A stretch of 64,000 nt of DNA, taken from positions 2,318,501 through 2,382,500 of the forward strand of contig NZ_AP014879.1 in assembly GCF_002355735.1 (NCBI RefSeq), written 5' to 3'. Under the pieces are notes generated by a model. It ran no database searches. It was not told the origin of the DNA and saw only the letters and a program-made list of their open reading frames with translations. Positions 1-11,590 of the stretch are shown here, one piece after another. Each line of letters begins with the position of its first letter. Positions within the stretch are counted from its first letter, which is position 1. The DNA comes from Sulfuricaulis limicola (GTDB lineage Bacteria; Pseudomonadota; Gammaproteobacteria; Acidiferrobacterales; Sulfurifustaceae). A program made the translations under genes and the position numbers.

Positions 1-209
1 TACTCCCCGGCGATCTCGGCCAGGCGCCCGAAAAACACCACGCGGTGCCATTCGGTCTTTTCCTGCTTCTCGCCGGAATTCTTGTCCTTCCACGATTCCG
101 AGGTGGCCAGCGTGACGTTCGCCACCGCCGAGCCGTTGGGGGAATAACGCACTTCGGGGTCGCGCCCCAGATTGCCGATCAGAATTACCTTGTTTACACC
201 GCGTGCCAT
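1..209 (-). CDS. ssb: single-stranded DNA-binding protein, 5' part only
   Basis: The gene runs off the left edge, so only about the first 69 codons are present. They begin [20 protein letters not shown], the usual opening of bacterial SSB, and continue through the first strands of the OB fold (a segment with [19 protein letters not shown]). SSB coats single-stranded DNA during replication, recombination and repair. The ATG at 209 has a GGAG about eight bases upstream, and a -10-like TATAAC (minus strand) sits near 227-232. The acidic C-terminal tip lies outside the window. Closeness to uvrA, here with one transporter gene between, is common in proteobacteria. Confidence 0.95.
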   Translation of the reverse strand, partial: MARGVNKVILIGNLGRDPEVRYSPNGSAVANVTLATSESWKDKNSGEKQEKTEWHRVVFFGRLAEIAGE

Positions 210-497
210 GCTTGCATCTCCATTAGGTTATACACGGAGCCCTGTGCTGAAATAAACAACCCGTTTCTCCGTGAAGTTGAGGGCAACGCATGATAGCCAG
301 AATCAAATGCCGACACAATTCCACCGGCGGCATGGCGCCGGGCCGATGAATTTCATCGGTTTACGGGAAAGTCCTGAGAATTCATGTCAGGAATGAATGG
401 CAAAAGCTTTAGCCGCACAGGTCACGGAAAGATAAAAAAGGCTTTCACCCGGTGATTGCGCTGCGCTGTGCGGCCGGCTTTTTTGATGAGGAAAAAA

Positions 498-1877
498 TCA
501 GGCCGACGGCAACAGATGGCGCAGCGCCTGCTCGTCGAAGCGGCGGCTGTCGACCTTAAGATAGGCCACGCCCTCGTCCGCCATCACGCTGGCTTCGGCC
601 ACGCCCATCACGCCTTTAAGCTTCTGCTCCAGACGGCGCGCGTCTTCCGTGCTCAGGGCGCTGATATGGAACATCAGGTTCTTTACCGCCGGCGGCGCTT
701 TCATGCCATAGGCCAGATACAACCAGATGGCGATCAGGACCGACCCGAATTCGAACACGGCGGCGGCCCCGAAGTGTTGCGACAGGATTCCACCCGCCGC
801 GCCGCCGACAAAAAGCCCCAGTGCCTGCGAGGTGTTGTAGACACCCATGGCGGTGCCCTTGGCCCGGGCCGGGGCAATTTTGCTCACCAGCGACGGCAGG
901 CTCGCCTCCAGTACGTTGAAGGCCACAAAGTAAAGCGTGAGTACCGTGACCACGCCCCAGAAATGATTGATGGCGGAAACAAAGGCGAGCTGCGTGACCA
1001 GCATCAGCGCCACCGAACCGACGAACACCGGCTTGACCTTCGCCTTTTTCTCGCCATAGAGAATCAGCGGCGCCATGAAAACGACGGAGATCGCCAGCAC
1101 CGGCAGATACACCTGCCAGTGATGGTTGGCGTCGAGCCCGCCGGTCTCGCGCAGCAGCAAAGGCACCACCACAAACATCGCCATTTGCACCACATGCAAG
1201 GCGAAGATGCCGAAATTGAGGCGCCGGAGTTCGCCGTTGCGCAGTACCTCGGGAAGACCGGCCGGCGTGGCCTCGGCGTCGGAATGAAAATGGCTTTGCG
1301 GCGGATCAGGGACGACGAACTTCATCATCGGAATCGCCAGCAGCGCCAGCGCGCCGGTCATGGCGAAGATGCCGGGTATGCTGATCAAATGATAAAGCGC
1401 CGGACCCAGAACCAGGGAAAGCGCGAAGGTCAGCCCGATGGTGCCGCCGACCATGGCCATGGCCTTGGTACGGTGCTCCTCGCGCGTGAGGTCCGCGAGC
1501 AGTGCCGTCACCGCCGCGTTGATCGCACCCGCGCCCTGGATGGTGCGGCCGATAATGACCATGTAGATATCATCGGCCGAGGCGGCGACAAAACTCCCCA
1601 AGGCAAACAGCGCCAACCCGAAATAGATGACGCGCTTGCGCCCCACGCGATCCGAGGCCATGCCGAAGGGCAATTGCAGCAACGCCTGGGTCAGCCCGTA
1701 CATGCCCAGCGCCAGACCCACGAGGGTGTGGTTTTCGCCGCCCGGCAGATGCTCCGCGTACAGCGCGAACACCGGCAGGATCAGGAACATCCCCAGCATG
1801 CGCAGGCCGTAAATACTGGCGAGGCCGGCGGCGGCGCGCCGCTCCTGCGGGGACATGCGGTCAGAAGGGGAATGCAT
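498..1877 (-). CDS. YajR-like MFS transporter with C-terminal HMA-like domain
   Basis: A 459-residue major facilitator superfamily protein with about twelve membrane segments. The loop after helix 2 carries the MFS signature ([14 protein letters not shown]), and a typical helix 5 follows. The last 60 residues or so form a soluble domain (from [19 protein letters not shown]) resembling the ferredoxin-like YAM domain of E. coli YajR. An upstream reading-frame extension exists, but the start at 1877 ([14 protein letters not shown]) is preferred because the extension would run into uvrA; 1856 is an alternative. The substrate cannot be read from sequence; inner-membrane export is inferred from the family. 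It is divergent from uvrA and points toward ssb. Confidence 0.85.
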   Translation of the reverse strand: MHSPSDRMSPQERRAAAGLASIYGLRMLGMFLILPVFALYAEHLPGGENHTLVGLALGMYGLTQALLQLPFGMASDRVGRKRVIYFGLALFALGSFVAASADDIYMVIIGRTIQGAGAINAAVTALLADLTREEHRTKAMAMVGGTIGLTFALSLVLGPALYHLISIPGIFAMTGALALLAIPMMKFVVPDPPQSHFHSDAEATPAGLPEVLRNGELRRLNFGIFALHVVQMAMFVVVPLLLRETGGLDANHHWQVYLPVLAISVVFMAPLILYGEKKAKVKPVFVGSVALMLVTQLAFVSAINHFWGVVTVLTLYFVAFNVLEASLPSLVSKIAPARAKGTAMGVYNTSQALGLFVGGAAGGILSQHFGAAAVFEFGSVLIAIWLYLAYGMKAPPAVKNLMFHISALSTEDARRLEQKLKGVMGVAEASVMADEGVAYLKVDSRRFDEQALRHLLPSA

Positions 1878-1886
1878 TTGTTCGGG

Positions 1887-1916
1887 TTGGGAAAAACCGG
1901 CTGTTTTGCGTATAGT
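1887..1916 (+). promoter_or_regulatory. putative uvrA promoter
   Basis: A TTGGGA box (1887-1892) and a TATAGT box (1911-1916) are separated by 18 bases, about 47 bases before the uvrA ATG, in the short divergent spacer with the MFS gene. The surrounding CTGT...ACAG (1901-1921) has a 13-base gap rather than the 8 of a gammaproteobacterial LexA box, so SOS control is not supported by this sequence alone. Confidence 0.4.
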
Positions 1917-1962
1917 AACAGATTGTCTTTTGGCCTGGCACCCTCCGCCGACACACAGCAGC

Positions 1963-4821
<2,859 letters not shown>

Positions 4822-4822
4822 C

Positions 4823-7285
4823 CTAGCCGGCGGTTCCGCTCGCGTGCGTGCGCACCGAGTTCCACTCCTGTTCCGGCAGCTGCAACACCTGGTGCAGCGG
4901 CTTGGGCGTGTCGATGCCATGCCCCTGCGCGTGGTCCACGCCGATTTCGCGCAACATCTCGATCAGGCCCGGGCTTTCCACCGATTCGGCGACGGTAATG
5001 AGTCCCATGACATGCCCGACCTGGTTGATGGCCTCCACCATGGCGCGGTGCAGCGGATCCTCCAGCATGCCCTCGACGAAGTCGCCGGCGATCTTGAGGT
5101 AATCCACGGTCAGGCTCTTGAGATAACCGAAGGAAGACAGCCCCGATCCGAAATCGTCGAGCGCGAAGCGGACGCCCATATGCTTGAAGCGCGCGATGAA
5201 ATCGCGCGCGCGGGTGAGATTGGCGATCGCCGCGGTTTCGGTGATCTCGAAACAGATGCTGCGCGGATCGACCCGGTACTGGGCGAACTGCTGCATGACG
5301 AATTCCAGAAACTGCTCGTCACCGAGCGACTGGCCGGAGAGGTTGATCGCGAACAGCGCCTTGCCGGATTCACCGCCGCCGGCGGCGCGCGCCTGGTATT
5401 TCTCCAGCATGGGAAACACCGTCCGGATCACCCAGCGGTCGATGGAAGGCATCAGGTGATAGCGCTCGGCGGCCGGGATGAAGGCCGCCGGCAGCACCAG
5501 GTCCTCGTCCTGCACGCGCACCAGGATTTCATGGAACGGGCCGGTCTGTTTCACCGTGTCCTGCAGCGGGACGATGGCCTGGCAGTACAGATCGAAGCTG
5601 TTGTTCTCCAGGCCCTGGCGCAGACGGTGCACCCACTGCATCTCGCCGCGGCGCTGGGCGAAGGCGCGGTCGTCCGGCTGATAAATATGAATGCGGTTGC
5701 GCCCGCGGTCCTTGGCGATGTAGCAGGCGGAGTCGGCGGCGCTCAGCACCTCCGTCAGGCCGCCGCTGTCGCGCGAGATCGGCACCAGGCCGATGGAAAC
5801 GCCGATCTCGAACGCGCGCCGCTCCCACATGAAACGGAAATCCTTGACCGACTGGCGCAGCAGGTCGGCGATCTGCTCGGCCTTGTCGACGGAACAGTCC
5901 TCGAGGATGACGCCGAATTCGTCGCCTCCCAGGCGCGCCAGCATGTCGCTGGCACGGATTTCTTTCTGCAGGTGGCTGGCCAGCTGCTTGAGCAGTTCAT
6001 CGCCGGCGATATGGCCGCAGGTGTCGTTCACGATCTTGAACTGGTCGAGGTCGAGATAAAGCAGCGCGTGCGTGCGTTCCCCGGCGCGCGCGCTTTCCAG
6101 CACGCGCTGCAGGCGTGACTCGAATTCGCGCCGGTTGAGCAGTCCCGTGAGCGGGTCGCGCGAGGCCAGAAAGGCCATGTGCCGGGCCATGCTCTGGATT
6201 TCCGTCACGTCGTGGAATACCACCACCGCGCCCAGGATCACCCCGTCGCGGTCGCGGATCGGCGCCGCCGAGTCCTGGATTTCGATCTTGCCGCCGTCAT
6301 GGCTCATCAGCAGGTGATGGCTGTCGTGGCGGATGGTGCGACCGTCCCGCAGGCAATAATGAATGGGATATTCCTCAAGGCGGTTGGACTCCTCGTCGAA
6401 GATCTTGAACACCTCGCTCAGGGGCTTGCCGCGCGCTTCGTCACCGCGCCATTCGGTAAATTGCTCTGCTACCGGGTTCATGTACACGATCCGGCCCGCG
6501 GCGTCGGTGGTGATCACGCCATCGCCGATGGACTCGAGCGTCACCTGCGCGCGCACCTTTTCCTGGAACAGCGCGTCTTCCGAGCGCTTCTTCTCGCGGT
6601 CGCGCGCCTCCTGCAGGGCCGCCGCCATGGCGTTGATGCCGTCCTCCAGCCGGCCGACCTCGCCGCCGGATTGCGTCGATACGCGGTAATCGAGCACGCC
6701 GTTCTTGATCTTTTCCACCGCCCGGGTCAGCGAAATCACCGGCCGCGTCACGCCGCGAGCCATGCGCAACGCGAACACTACGGTCAGCCCCAGGCCGAGC
6801 ACGACCATGAACAGACTTTGGAACAGGATACGGTTCTGTTCGGTTTGCAGCGCGGCACGGGAAAGCGACACCGAAACCCACCCCAACTGCCGGTGTGTGT
6901 CGGTCGCGCCGGACTCGCTGCGATAAATCGGCGCCAGGAACTTGTAGCGCATGACGTCGAGGACCGGGCCTTTGTCCTTTTCGTCGGCGGCGACGCGCGC
7001 GAGAATGCTCCCGCCCATGTCCGTGACACTCACCGACAGCACGTTCTTTTCCTTCAACACCGATTCGAGCAGTTCCTCCAGCTTCTTGCGGTTGCGGGTC
7101 GAAACCGCTTCCTCGCTGGTCGACGCCAGGCGCACGGCGAGTGTCTGGCCGCGATCGTGCAGCGCCTGTTCCAGGTCCTGGATACGGGCGTTGGTGAATT
7201 GCTGCAAGGCCAGCAGCAGCACCGCCACGGTCAGCGGGGCGAGAGCCAGAAACAGCACCCGCTTCTGGAGGCTCCATTCTTTCAT
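4823..7285 (-). CDS. membrane PAS-GGDEF-EAL cyclic-di-GMP turnover protein
   Basis: An 820-residue hybrid diguanylate cyclase/phosphodiesterase. Order: membrane segment (about 9-27), periplasmic sensor (28-150), second membrane segment (155-175), HAMP (175-230), PAS (245-365), GGDEF domain with intact GGDEF at 453-457, then EAL domain (about 550-800). The inhibitory RxxD site is R444/D447, five residues before GGDEF. In the EAL half the signature is EIL (E586), with N648, E680, D710-D711, K731, E767 and Q787 in place. The usual KID motif reads KIA (730-733), an odd substitution. Both activities look possible; direction is unknown. It follows the SAM hydroxide adenosyltransferase gene by seven bases, so the two are probably co-transcribed. 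Confidence 0.9.
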   Translation of the reverse strand: MKEWSLQKRVLFLALAPLTVAVLLLALQQFTNARIQDLEQALHDRGQTLAVRLASTSEEAVSTRNRKKLEELLESVLKEKNVLSVSVTDMGGSILARVAADEKDKGPVLDVMRYKFLAPIYRSESGATDTHRQLGWVSVSLSRAALQTEQNRILFQSLFMVVLGLGLTVVFALRMARGVTRPVISLTRAVEKIKNGVLDYRVSTQSGGEVGRLEDGINAMAAALQEARDREKKRSEDALFQEKVRAQVTLESIGDGVITTDAAGRIVYMNPVAEQFTEWRGDEARGKPLSEVFKIFDEESNRLEEYPIHYCLRDGRTIRHDSHHLLMSHDGGKIEIQDSAAPIRDRDGVILGAVVVFHDVTEIQSMARHMAFLASRDPLTGLLNRREFESRLQRVLESARAGERTHALLYLDLDQFKIVNDTCGHIAGDELLKQLASHLQKEIRASDMLARLGGDEFGVILEDCSVDKAEQIADLLRQSVKDFRFMWERRAFEIGVSIGLVPISRDSGGLTEVLSAADSACYIAKDRGRNRIHIYQPDDRAFAQRRGEMQWVHRLRQGLENNSFDLYCQAIVPLQDTVKQTGPFHEILVRVQDEDLVLPAAFIPAAERYHLMPSIDRWVIRTVFPMLEKYQARAAGGGESGKALFAINLSGQSLGDEQFLEFVMQQFAQYRVDPRSICFEITETAAIANLTRARDFIARFKHMGVRFALDDFGSGLSSFGYLKSLTVDYLKIAGDFVEGMLEDPLHRAMVEAINQVGHVMGLITVAESVESPGLIEMLREIGVDHAQGHGIDTPKPLHQVLQLPEQEWNSVRTHASGTAG

Positions 7286-7292
7286 GTGATTT

Positions 7293-8078
7293 TCATGGCA
7301 GTATCAGCGAGAGGGGATCGCCTGGCCGGAGTCCCAGCCGCGCCGCGGCGCTGCCGCCGTTGACGGCGACTTCGATCAGGCCGTTGGCGTTCTCGTACCA
7401 GAACGCCGCACCCGGCGGCACCTCCGAAAAAACCCGGGCGTATTTTAACACCTCCCCTCCGGCGCGAATGGCCTGTTCAGTGGATAGCGTCGAGGCACGC
7501 AAGCCACTGATACCGTTACCGTAATGATCTATATGGATAATTTCCGCTAGGTCGTCCGGCCAGGATATTTCGACCGGTCCGGAACCCGGTCCTTCCCCGC
7601 GCACCAGCAATGACTCCGTGGATCGCCTTTCAGGAAAATGGCTGACCGGTTCGGAATCCGGTATTTCCCCGCGCGCCAAACGTGCGGCGACCGGCGCGAA
7701 CAGATCGCGTCCGTGAAAACTGGCAGAAAGTTGCGGTGGACACCAATGGATCACGCGGCACTCATGTTCCGCGGCACGGCGTCGCACCATCTCGAACAGG
7801 CCGTTGTCCGGACCGACATACCAGCGCCGATCGGCCTGCAGCATGAGCGGACGGCGCGCGCTACCGACACCCGGATCGACGACACATACGAAAACCGTGC
7901 CCGGCGGGAAATCACGTGCATAGGCCGGCAGCAGATAGGCGCCGGCGCGGATGTTGAAAGCCGGTACAGCATGAAACAGGTCGATGACCGGCACGCCCGG
8001 CGCCTCGCACGCCAGCACCGCGTGCATCTGGCCCACATAGGGGTCGTTCAGGCCGAAATCGGTAAACAGGACAATCAT
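7293..8078 (-). CDS. SAM hydroxide adenosyltransferase (DUF62 family)
   Basis: A 261-residue protein of the SAM-dependent chlorinase/fluorinase superfamily, in which most members use water or hydroxide to split S-adenosylmethionine into adenosine and methionine. Family motifs are present: TDFGLNDPYVGQM at the N terminus, VVDPGVGS, GPDNGLF, FHGRDLFAPVAA, and the C-terminal HIDHYGNGI. No halogenase-specific features can be assigned by eye, so hydrolysis is the default reading. It is the first gene of a pair with the cyclic-di-GMP protein. The palindromic terminator at 8117-8144 separates it from rplQ. Confidence 0.88.
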   Translation of the reverse strand: MIVLFTDFGLNDPYVGQMHAVLACEAPGVPVIDLFHAVPAFNIRAGAYLLPAYARDFPPGTVFVCVVDPGVGSARRPLMLQADRRWYVGPDNGLFEMVRRRAAEHECRVIHWCPPQLSASFHGRDLFAPVAARLARGEIPDSEPVSHFPERRSTESLLVRGEGPGSGPVEISWPDDLAEIIHIDHYGNGISGLRASTLSTEQAIRAGGEVLKYARVFSEVPPGAAFWYENANGLIEVAVNGGSAAARLGLRPGDPLSLILP

Positions 8079-8116
8079 GGCGCACCTGCCTTATTGTCTC
8101 TTACGGCGCTTTAAAT

Positions 8117-8144
8117 AAAAAAGCCGGGCATGCCCGGCTTTTTT
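8117..8144 (-). terminator. bidirectional intrinsic terminator after rplQ
   Basis: A perfect 28-base palindrome: six A, GCCGGGCA, then its complement and six T. It gives an eight-pair GC stem flanked by A/T runs that work on both strands. It ends the ribosomal super-cluster just after the rplQ stop. Confidence 0.93.
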
Positions 8145-8162
8145 AACAAGGGGAAACCGCCG

Positions 8163-8693
8163 TTATTCCGCGGCCGCCTTGGAGGTCTTCTTGCTCTTGG
8201 CGGATTTCTTTTTGGTCGTGGCCTTCTTGGCCTTGCCCTTGGCAGTCTTGCCGCCCTTGGCCTTGGCCGCCTTGGTCTCGCCTCCGGCTGCAGCCGCGGC
8301 TTCGGCAACCGGCTCCGCCGCACCCGCTTCGGGCGCACGCAGTTCGGTCAGCTGCACCAGCGCCATGGGGGCGGCATCGCCGCGCCGGTAGCCGGTCTTG
8401 AGGATGCGCAGGTAGCCGCCCGGACGGTCCTTGAAACGCACGCCGAGATCGTCGAACAGCTTGCCTACCATATCGCGGTCACGCAGGCGCGAATAAGCCA
8501 GGCGCCGGTTGGCGAGCGAGGCGGTCTTGGCCAGCGTGATGAGCGGCTCGGCCACGCGCCGCAGCTCCTTCGCCTTCGGCAGCGTGGTCACCAACTGCTC
8601 GTGACGCAACAGCGAGACCGCCATGTTGCGGAACATCGCCTCGCGGTGGCTGCTGGTGCGGTTGAGTTTACGGCCGCTTTTGTGGTGACGCAT
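8163..8693 (-). CDS. rplQ: 50S ribosomal protein L17 with long Lys/Ala tail
   Basis: L17 binds 23S rRNA near the exit-tunnel face of the large subunit. The first 118 residues or so are the conserved domain, from [12 protein letters not shown] to the LVQLTEL strand. A tail of about 57 residues follows, rich in Ala, Lys and Thr ([19 protein letters not shown]). E. coli L17 is 127 residues; this one is 176. The tail has no fold-like pattern and is probably a disordered RNA-binding extension. It is the last gene of the alpha operon, downstream of rpoA and followed by a strong terminator. Confidence 0.96.
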   Translation of the reverse strand: MRHHKSGRKLNRTSSHREAMFRNMAVSLLRHEQLVTTLPKAKELRRVAEPLITLAKTASLANRRLAYSRLRDRDMVGKLFDDLGVRFKDRPGGYLRILKTGYRRGDAAPMALVQLTELRAPEAGAAEPVAEAAAAAGGETKAAKAKGGKTAKGKAKKATTKKKSAKSKKTSKAAAE

Positions 8694-8718
8694 GATTTTT
8701 AACCTTCTACGCTTTTAA

Positions 8719-9732
8719 TCAGGAGGCGGAACCCATCTCCGGGGTTTTTTCCCTGTCCTTCAGGGAGGCCGGCGGCCAGTTCTCGAGCTTCATGCCGAGC
8801 GACAGGCCGTGCTGGGCCAGCACGTCCTTGATCTCGGTCAGCGATTTCTTGCCGAGGTTGGGGGTCTTGAGCAATTCGAACTCGGAACGCTGGATCAGGT
8901 CGCCGATGTAGAAAATGTTCTCGGCCTTGAGGCAATTGGCCGAACGCACCGTGAGCTCGAGATCGTCCACCGGGCGCAGCAGCAGCGGGTCCATTTCGGG
9001 CTCGCGCTTCTCCTCCGCCTTGGTCTCCGGGCTCTTCAGGTCGACGAAGATGGAAATCTGATCCTGCAGGATATTGGCCGAACGCCGCACCGCCTCTTCC
9101 GGGTTGATGGCGCCGTTGGTCTCGATGTCGAGAATCAGCTTGTCAAGATCGGTGCGCTGTTCCACGCGCGCGTTCTCGACCGTGTAGGCCACGCGGCGGA
9201 TCGGGCTGAACGAGGCGTCGAGCTGCATCACGCCGATGGCGCGGGCTTCGGCGCCGGGCGCGCGCGCCGTGACCGGCTGGTAGCCGCGACCGCGGTTGAC
9301 CTTGAGTTCCATGTTCAGCGTCGCTTCCTTGGTCAGGGTGGCGATCACGTGCTTCGGGTCCACCACTTCCACGTCATGTTCCAGCTGGATGTCGCCGGCG
9401 GTGACGACGCCCGGACCCTTCCTGGAGAGCTTCAGCGTGACCTCGTCGCGGCCGTGCATGCGCAGGGCGACGGTCTTGAGATTGAGCAGGATTTCGATCA
9501 CGTCCTCCTGCACGCCCTCCATGGTGGAGTATTCGTGCAGCACGCCGTCGATCTTGACCTCGGTGATCGCGCTCCCCGGCATCGAGGACAGCAGGATGCG
9601 GCGCAGCGCATTGCCGAGCGTGTAGCCGAACCCGCGTTCGAGCGGTTCCAGCGTGATCTTCGCGTGCGTGGGGGAAAGCGTCTGCACGTCCACCAGACGC
9701 GGCTTCAGAAATTCGGTTGCAGAACTCTGCAT
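8719..9732 (-). CDS. rpoA: RNA polymerase alpha subunit
   Basis: Alpha dimerises to nucleate RNA polymerase assembly, and its C-terminal domain contacts UP elements and activators. The protein has 337 residues. The N-terminal domain has the assembly motif [22 protein letters not shown] (given in part). After an acidic linker (about 235-250) comes the alpha-CTD, with the DNA-contact segment [14 protein letters not shown] and the helix-hairpin [16 protein letters not shown]. The gene lies between rpsD and rplQ as in other gammaproteobacteria, so its level is tied to ribosomal protein synthesis. Confidence 0.98.
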   Translation of the reverse strand: MQSSATEFLKPRLVDVQTLSPTHAKITLEPLERGFGYTLGNALRRILLSSMPGSAITEVKIDGVLHEYSTMEGVQEDVIEILLNLKTVALRMHGRDEVTLKLSRKGPGVVTAGDIQLEHDVEVVDPKHVIATLTKEATLNMELKVNRGRGYQPVTARAPGAEARAIGVMQLDASFSPIRRVAYTVENARVEQRTDLDKLILDIETNGAINPEEAVRRSANILQDQISIFVDLKSPETKAEEKREPEMDPLLLRPVDDLELTVRSANCLKAENIFYIGDLIQRSEFELLKTPNLGKKSLTEIKDVLAQHGLSLGMKLENWPPASLKDREKTPEMGSAS

Positions 9733-9762
9733 GAGAGCGTCCTCGTTAAGATGCGGATCAGG

Positions 9763-10389
9763 TTACTTCGAATAAAGCGCCACGACGAGACTTTCGTTGA
9801 TGTCCGACGGCAAGTCATTGCGTTCCGGCACGCTCTTGAACGTGCCCTTCATGCCCTTGATGTCGACATCCAGCCATTCCGGAATTCCGCGCTGGCCGGC
9901 CGCTTCGAGCGCGGCCTTGATGCGCAACTGTTCCTGCGCCGACGCGGAGATCTCGATGAGATCATTCGGACGCGCCTGGTAAGACGGGATGTTGACGCGC
10001 CGGCCGTTCACGCGCACGGCGTTATGCCGCACCAGTTGTCTGGCCTCGGCGCGCGAAACGCCGAATCCCATGCGGTAGACGACGTTGTCCAGGCGCGATT
10101 CGAGCATCTTCAGAAGATCCTCGCCGGTCGAGCCCTTGTGGCGCGCGGCTTCCTCGTAGTAATTCTGGAACTGGCGCTCGAGAATGCCGTAGATGCGGCG
10201 CAGCTTCTGCTTCTCGCGCAGCTGCTTGCCGTAATCGGACAGGCGGCTTTTCTGCTGGCCGTGCTGGCCGGGGGCATAGGCGCGTTTCTCCACCGGACAC
10301 TTTTCGGTGAAGCATTTCTCGCCTTTCAGGAACAGCTTGCCGCCTTCGCGACGGCAAAGACGGCATTTGGAATCGTTGTAACGTGCCAC
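9763..10389 (-). CDS. rpsD: 30S ribosomal protein S4, zinc-binding (C+) form
   Basis: S4 is a primary 16S rRNA binder and, in E. coli, the translational repressor of the alpha operon. It has 208 residues, with the S4 RNA-binding fold in the second half ([24 protein letters not shown]). The N terminus carries four cysteines (C9, C12, C26, C31) in CxxC...CxxxxC spacing, like the zinc site of Thermus S4. E. coli S4 lacks this set. Start ATG at 10389 follows rpsK by 24 bases. Confidence 0.97.
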   Translation of the reverse strand: MARYNDSKCRLCRREGGKLFLKGEKCFTEKCPVEKRAYAPGQHGQQKSRLSDYGKQLREKQKLRRIYGILERQFQNYYEEAARHKGSTGEDLLKMLESRLDNVVYRMGFGVSRAEARQLVRHNAVRVNGRRVNIPSYQARPNDLIEISASAQEQLRIKAALEAAGQRGIPEWLDVDIKGMKGTFKSVPERNDLPSDINESLVVALYSK

Positions 10390-10413
10390 TGGATTTGTCT
10401 CTCCGTCAGGAAT

Positions 10414-10833
10414 TTACACGCGACGCCGCTTGGCCGGACGGCACCCGTTGTGGGGCATCGCGGTCACGTCGATGATGTTGGCGATTTCGAATCCCAGCGC
10501 ATGCAGCGCCCGCACCGCGGACTCGCGTCCTGGACCTGGGCCCTTCACGCGCACCTCGAGCGAACGCACGCCGTACTCCTGCGCCGCACGCCCTGCCTTG
10601 TCGGCCGACACCTGGGCGGCGAACGGCGTGCTCTTGCGTGAACCCTTGAAACCGGTGTTGCCGCAGGTCGACCACGACAGCACGTTGCCCTGGCGGTCGG
10701 TGATCGAAATGATGGTGTTGTTGAAGGAGGCGTGGATATGGGCAATGCCCTCGGACACGCTTTTCTTCACGCGCTTCTTGGCCTTGGCCGGCGCGCTCGC
10801 GGTGGATTCAGGTGCAGCTGGATTGGTTGCCAT
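10414..10833 (-). CDS. rpsK: 30S ribosomal protein S11
   Basis: S11 lines the small-subunit platform near the E-site mRNA path. The core is intact: [18 protein letters not shown], then the [20 protein letters not shown] segment and a C terminus ending [13 protein letters not shown]. It has 139 residues versus 129 in E. coli; the extra length is an Ala/Lys-rich N terminus before KKRVKKSV. It sits between rpsM and rpsD in alpha-operon order, with 19 bases to the rpsM stop. Confidence 0.97.
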   Translation of the reverse strand: MATNPAAPESTASAPAKAKKRVKKSVSEGIAHIHASFNNTIISITDRQGNVLSWSTCGNTGFKGSRKSTPFAAQVSADKAGRAAQEYGVRSLEVRVKGPGPGRESAVRALHALGFEIANIIDVTAMPHNGCRPAKRRRV

Positions 10834-10852
10834 GATTCAGTGTTCCGTGTGC

Positions 10853-11233
10853 CTAAGCGGTGGTCGGCTTGCCGGTGCCGCGAATGACGCTCTTGCGCGG
10901 CCCCTTGCGGGTACGGGCGTTGGTTTTGGTGCGCTGCCCGCGCACCGGCAGCCCGCGGCGATGACGCATGCCGCGGTAGGTGCCGAGATCCATGAGGCGC
11001 TTGACGCTCATCGACATGGTGCGGCGCAGGTCGCCTTCGACCGTGAATTTCCCCACCTCGATGCGGATCTTATCGACTTCGGCGTCGGTCAGATCCTTCA
11101 CCTTGGTGGACGTAGCCACGCCGCTGGCGGCGCAGATATTGCGCGCACGGGTGCGGCCGATGCCGTAAATCGACGTCAGCGCGATCCAGACATGTTTCTG
11201 GTTCGGTAAATTGATACCTGCAATTCGGGCCAT
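10853..11233 (-). CDS. rpsM: 30S ribosomal protein S13
   Basis: S13 sits in the head of the small subunit and forms inter-subunit bridges with 23S rRNA and L5. The 126-residue protein opens [20 protein letters not shown]. It has the helix-two-turns-helix segment and a basic C-terminal tail ([19 protein letters not shown]) that reaches tRNA sites. It is the first gene of the alpha operon. A 211-base spacer upstream, holding a promoter-like element and a structured repeat, separates it from rpmJ. Confidence 0.97.
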   Translation of the reverse strand: MARIAGINLPNQKHVWIALTSIYGIGRTRARNICAASGVATSTKVKDLTDAEVDKIRIEVGKFTVEGDLRRTMSMSVKRLMDLGTYRGMRHRRGLPVRGQRTKTNARTRKGPRKSVIRGTGKPTTA

Positions 11234-11276
11234 TGTTAGCCTGTCTCCTGCTGCCTGCCCTGCGAGAAAACGCGCA

Positions 11277-11305
11277 AGGTTACTGATTTAACTGTTAAAA
11301 ATCAA
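11277..11305 (-). promoter_or_regulatory. putative alpha-operon promoter
   Basis: On the minus strand TTGATT (11305-11300) and TAACCT (11282-11277) are 17 bases apart, about 44 bases before the rpsM start. The -35 and spacer form an imperfect dyad (TGATTT...AAATCA), which could also be an operator. The -10 match is only partial. Confidence 0.4.
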
Positions 11306-11377
11306 GCTTTAATCTATCTTATCCGGTGTTTCTTGCCTGCCATCCTGGCGAAACGTCATTTACTTCGCTAATCCCCA

Positions 11378-11451
11378 GCCCGGCCTTCCATGGCCGGGCG
11401 TTCGCCGGCGCGAGCGTCCACCGGACGCTCGCGAAATCCCCGGCTCACCCC
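11378..11451 (-). repeat. structured repeat family, copy A
   Basis: About 74 bases. Read on the minus strand it starts GGGGTGAGCCGGGG, which includes the rpmJ stop codon. It then forms an 11-pair hairpin (11409-11419 with 11423-11433, loop ACC on the plus strand) and an eight-pair GC hairpin (11378-11385 with 11392-11399). The same layout recurs at 45084-45156, 42941-43017 and 62504-62579. Here it replaces a conventional terminator between rpmJ and rpsM. Confidence 0.8.
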
Positions 11452-11558
11452 TGCCGTTGCTTATGGGTCGGATCCGAGCAAATCACGCGCACGACACGCT
11501 TGCGGCGCACGATTTTGCAGTTCCGGCACATTTTCTTGACCGATGCCCTGACTTTCAT
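11445..11558 (-). CDS. rpmJ: 50S ribosomal protein L36
   Basis: A 37-residue zinc-ribbon protein of the large subunit. The sequence opens [20 protein letters not shown] and ends KQRQG. The zinc ligands C11, C14, C27 and H32 are all present, so this is the C-plus form. It lies directly after secY at the end of the spc operon, as in E. coli. The GGG TGA end of the gene coincides with the boundary of structured repeat copy A. A purine-rich GAGAGG precedes the ATG at 11558. Confidence 0.96.
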   Translation of the reverse strand: MKVRASVKKMCRNCKIVRRKRVVRVICSDPTHKQRQG

Positions 11559-11590
11559 TGCCTCTCTCCTGTTGCCACTCAAACCGCCTG

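Noticed and set aside
1901..1921. CTGT...ACAG upstream of uvrA as a LexA box
   Set aside because: The half-sites are 13 bases apart instead of 8, and the interior is not the alternating AT typical of gammaproteobacterial SOS boxes.
11378..11451. Repeat copy A as an ordinary intrinsic terminator of rpmJ
   Set aside because: No T run follows either stem, and the same layout occurs away from gene ends, so a repeat-family explanation is better.
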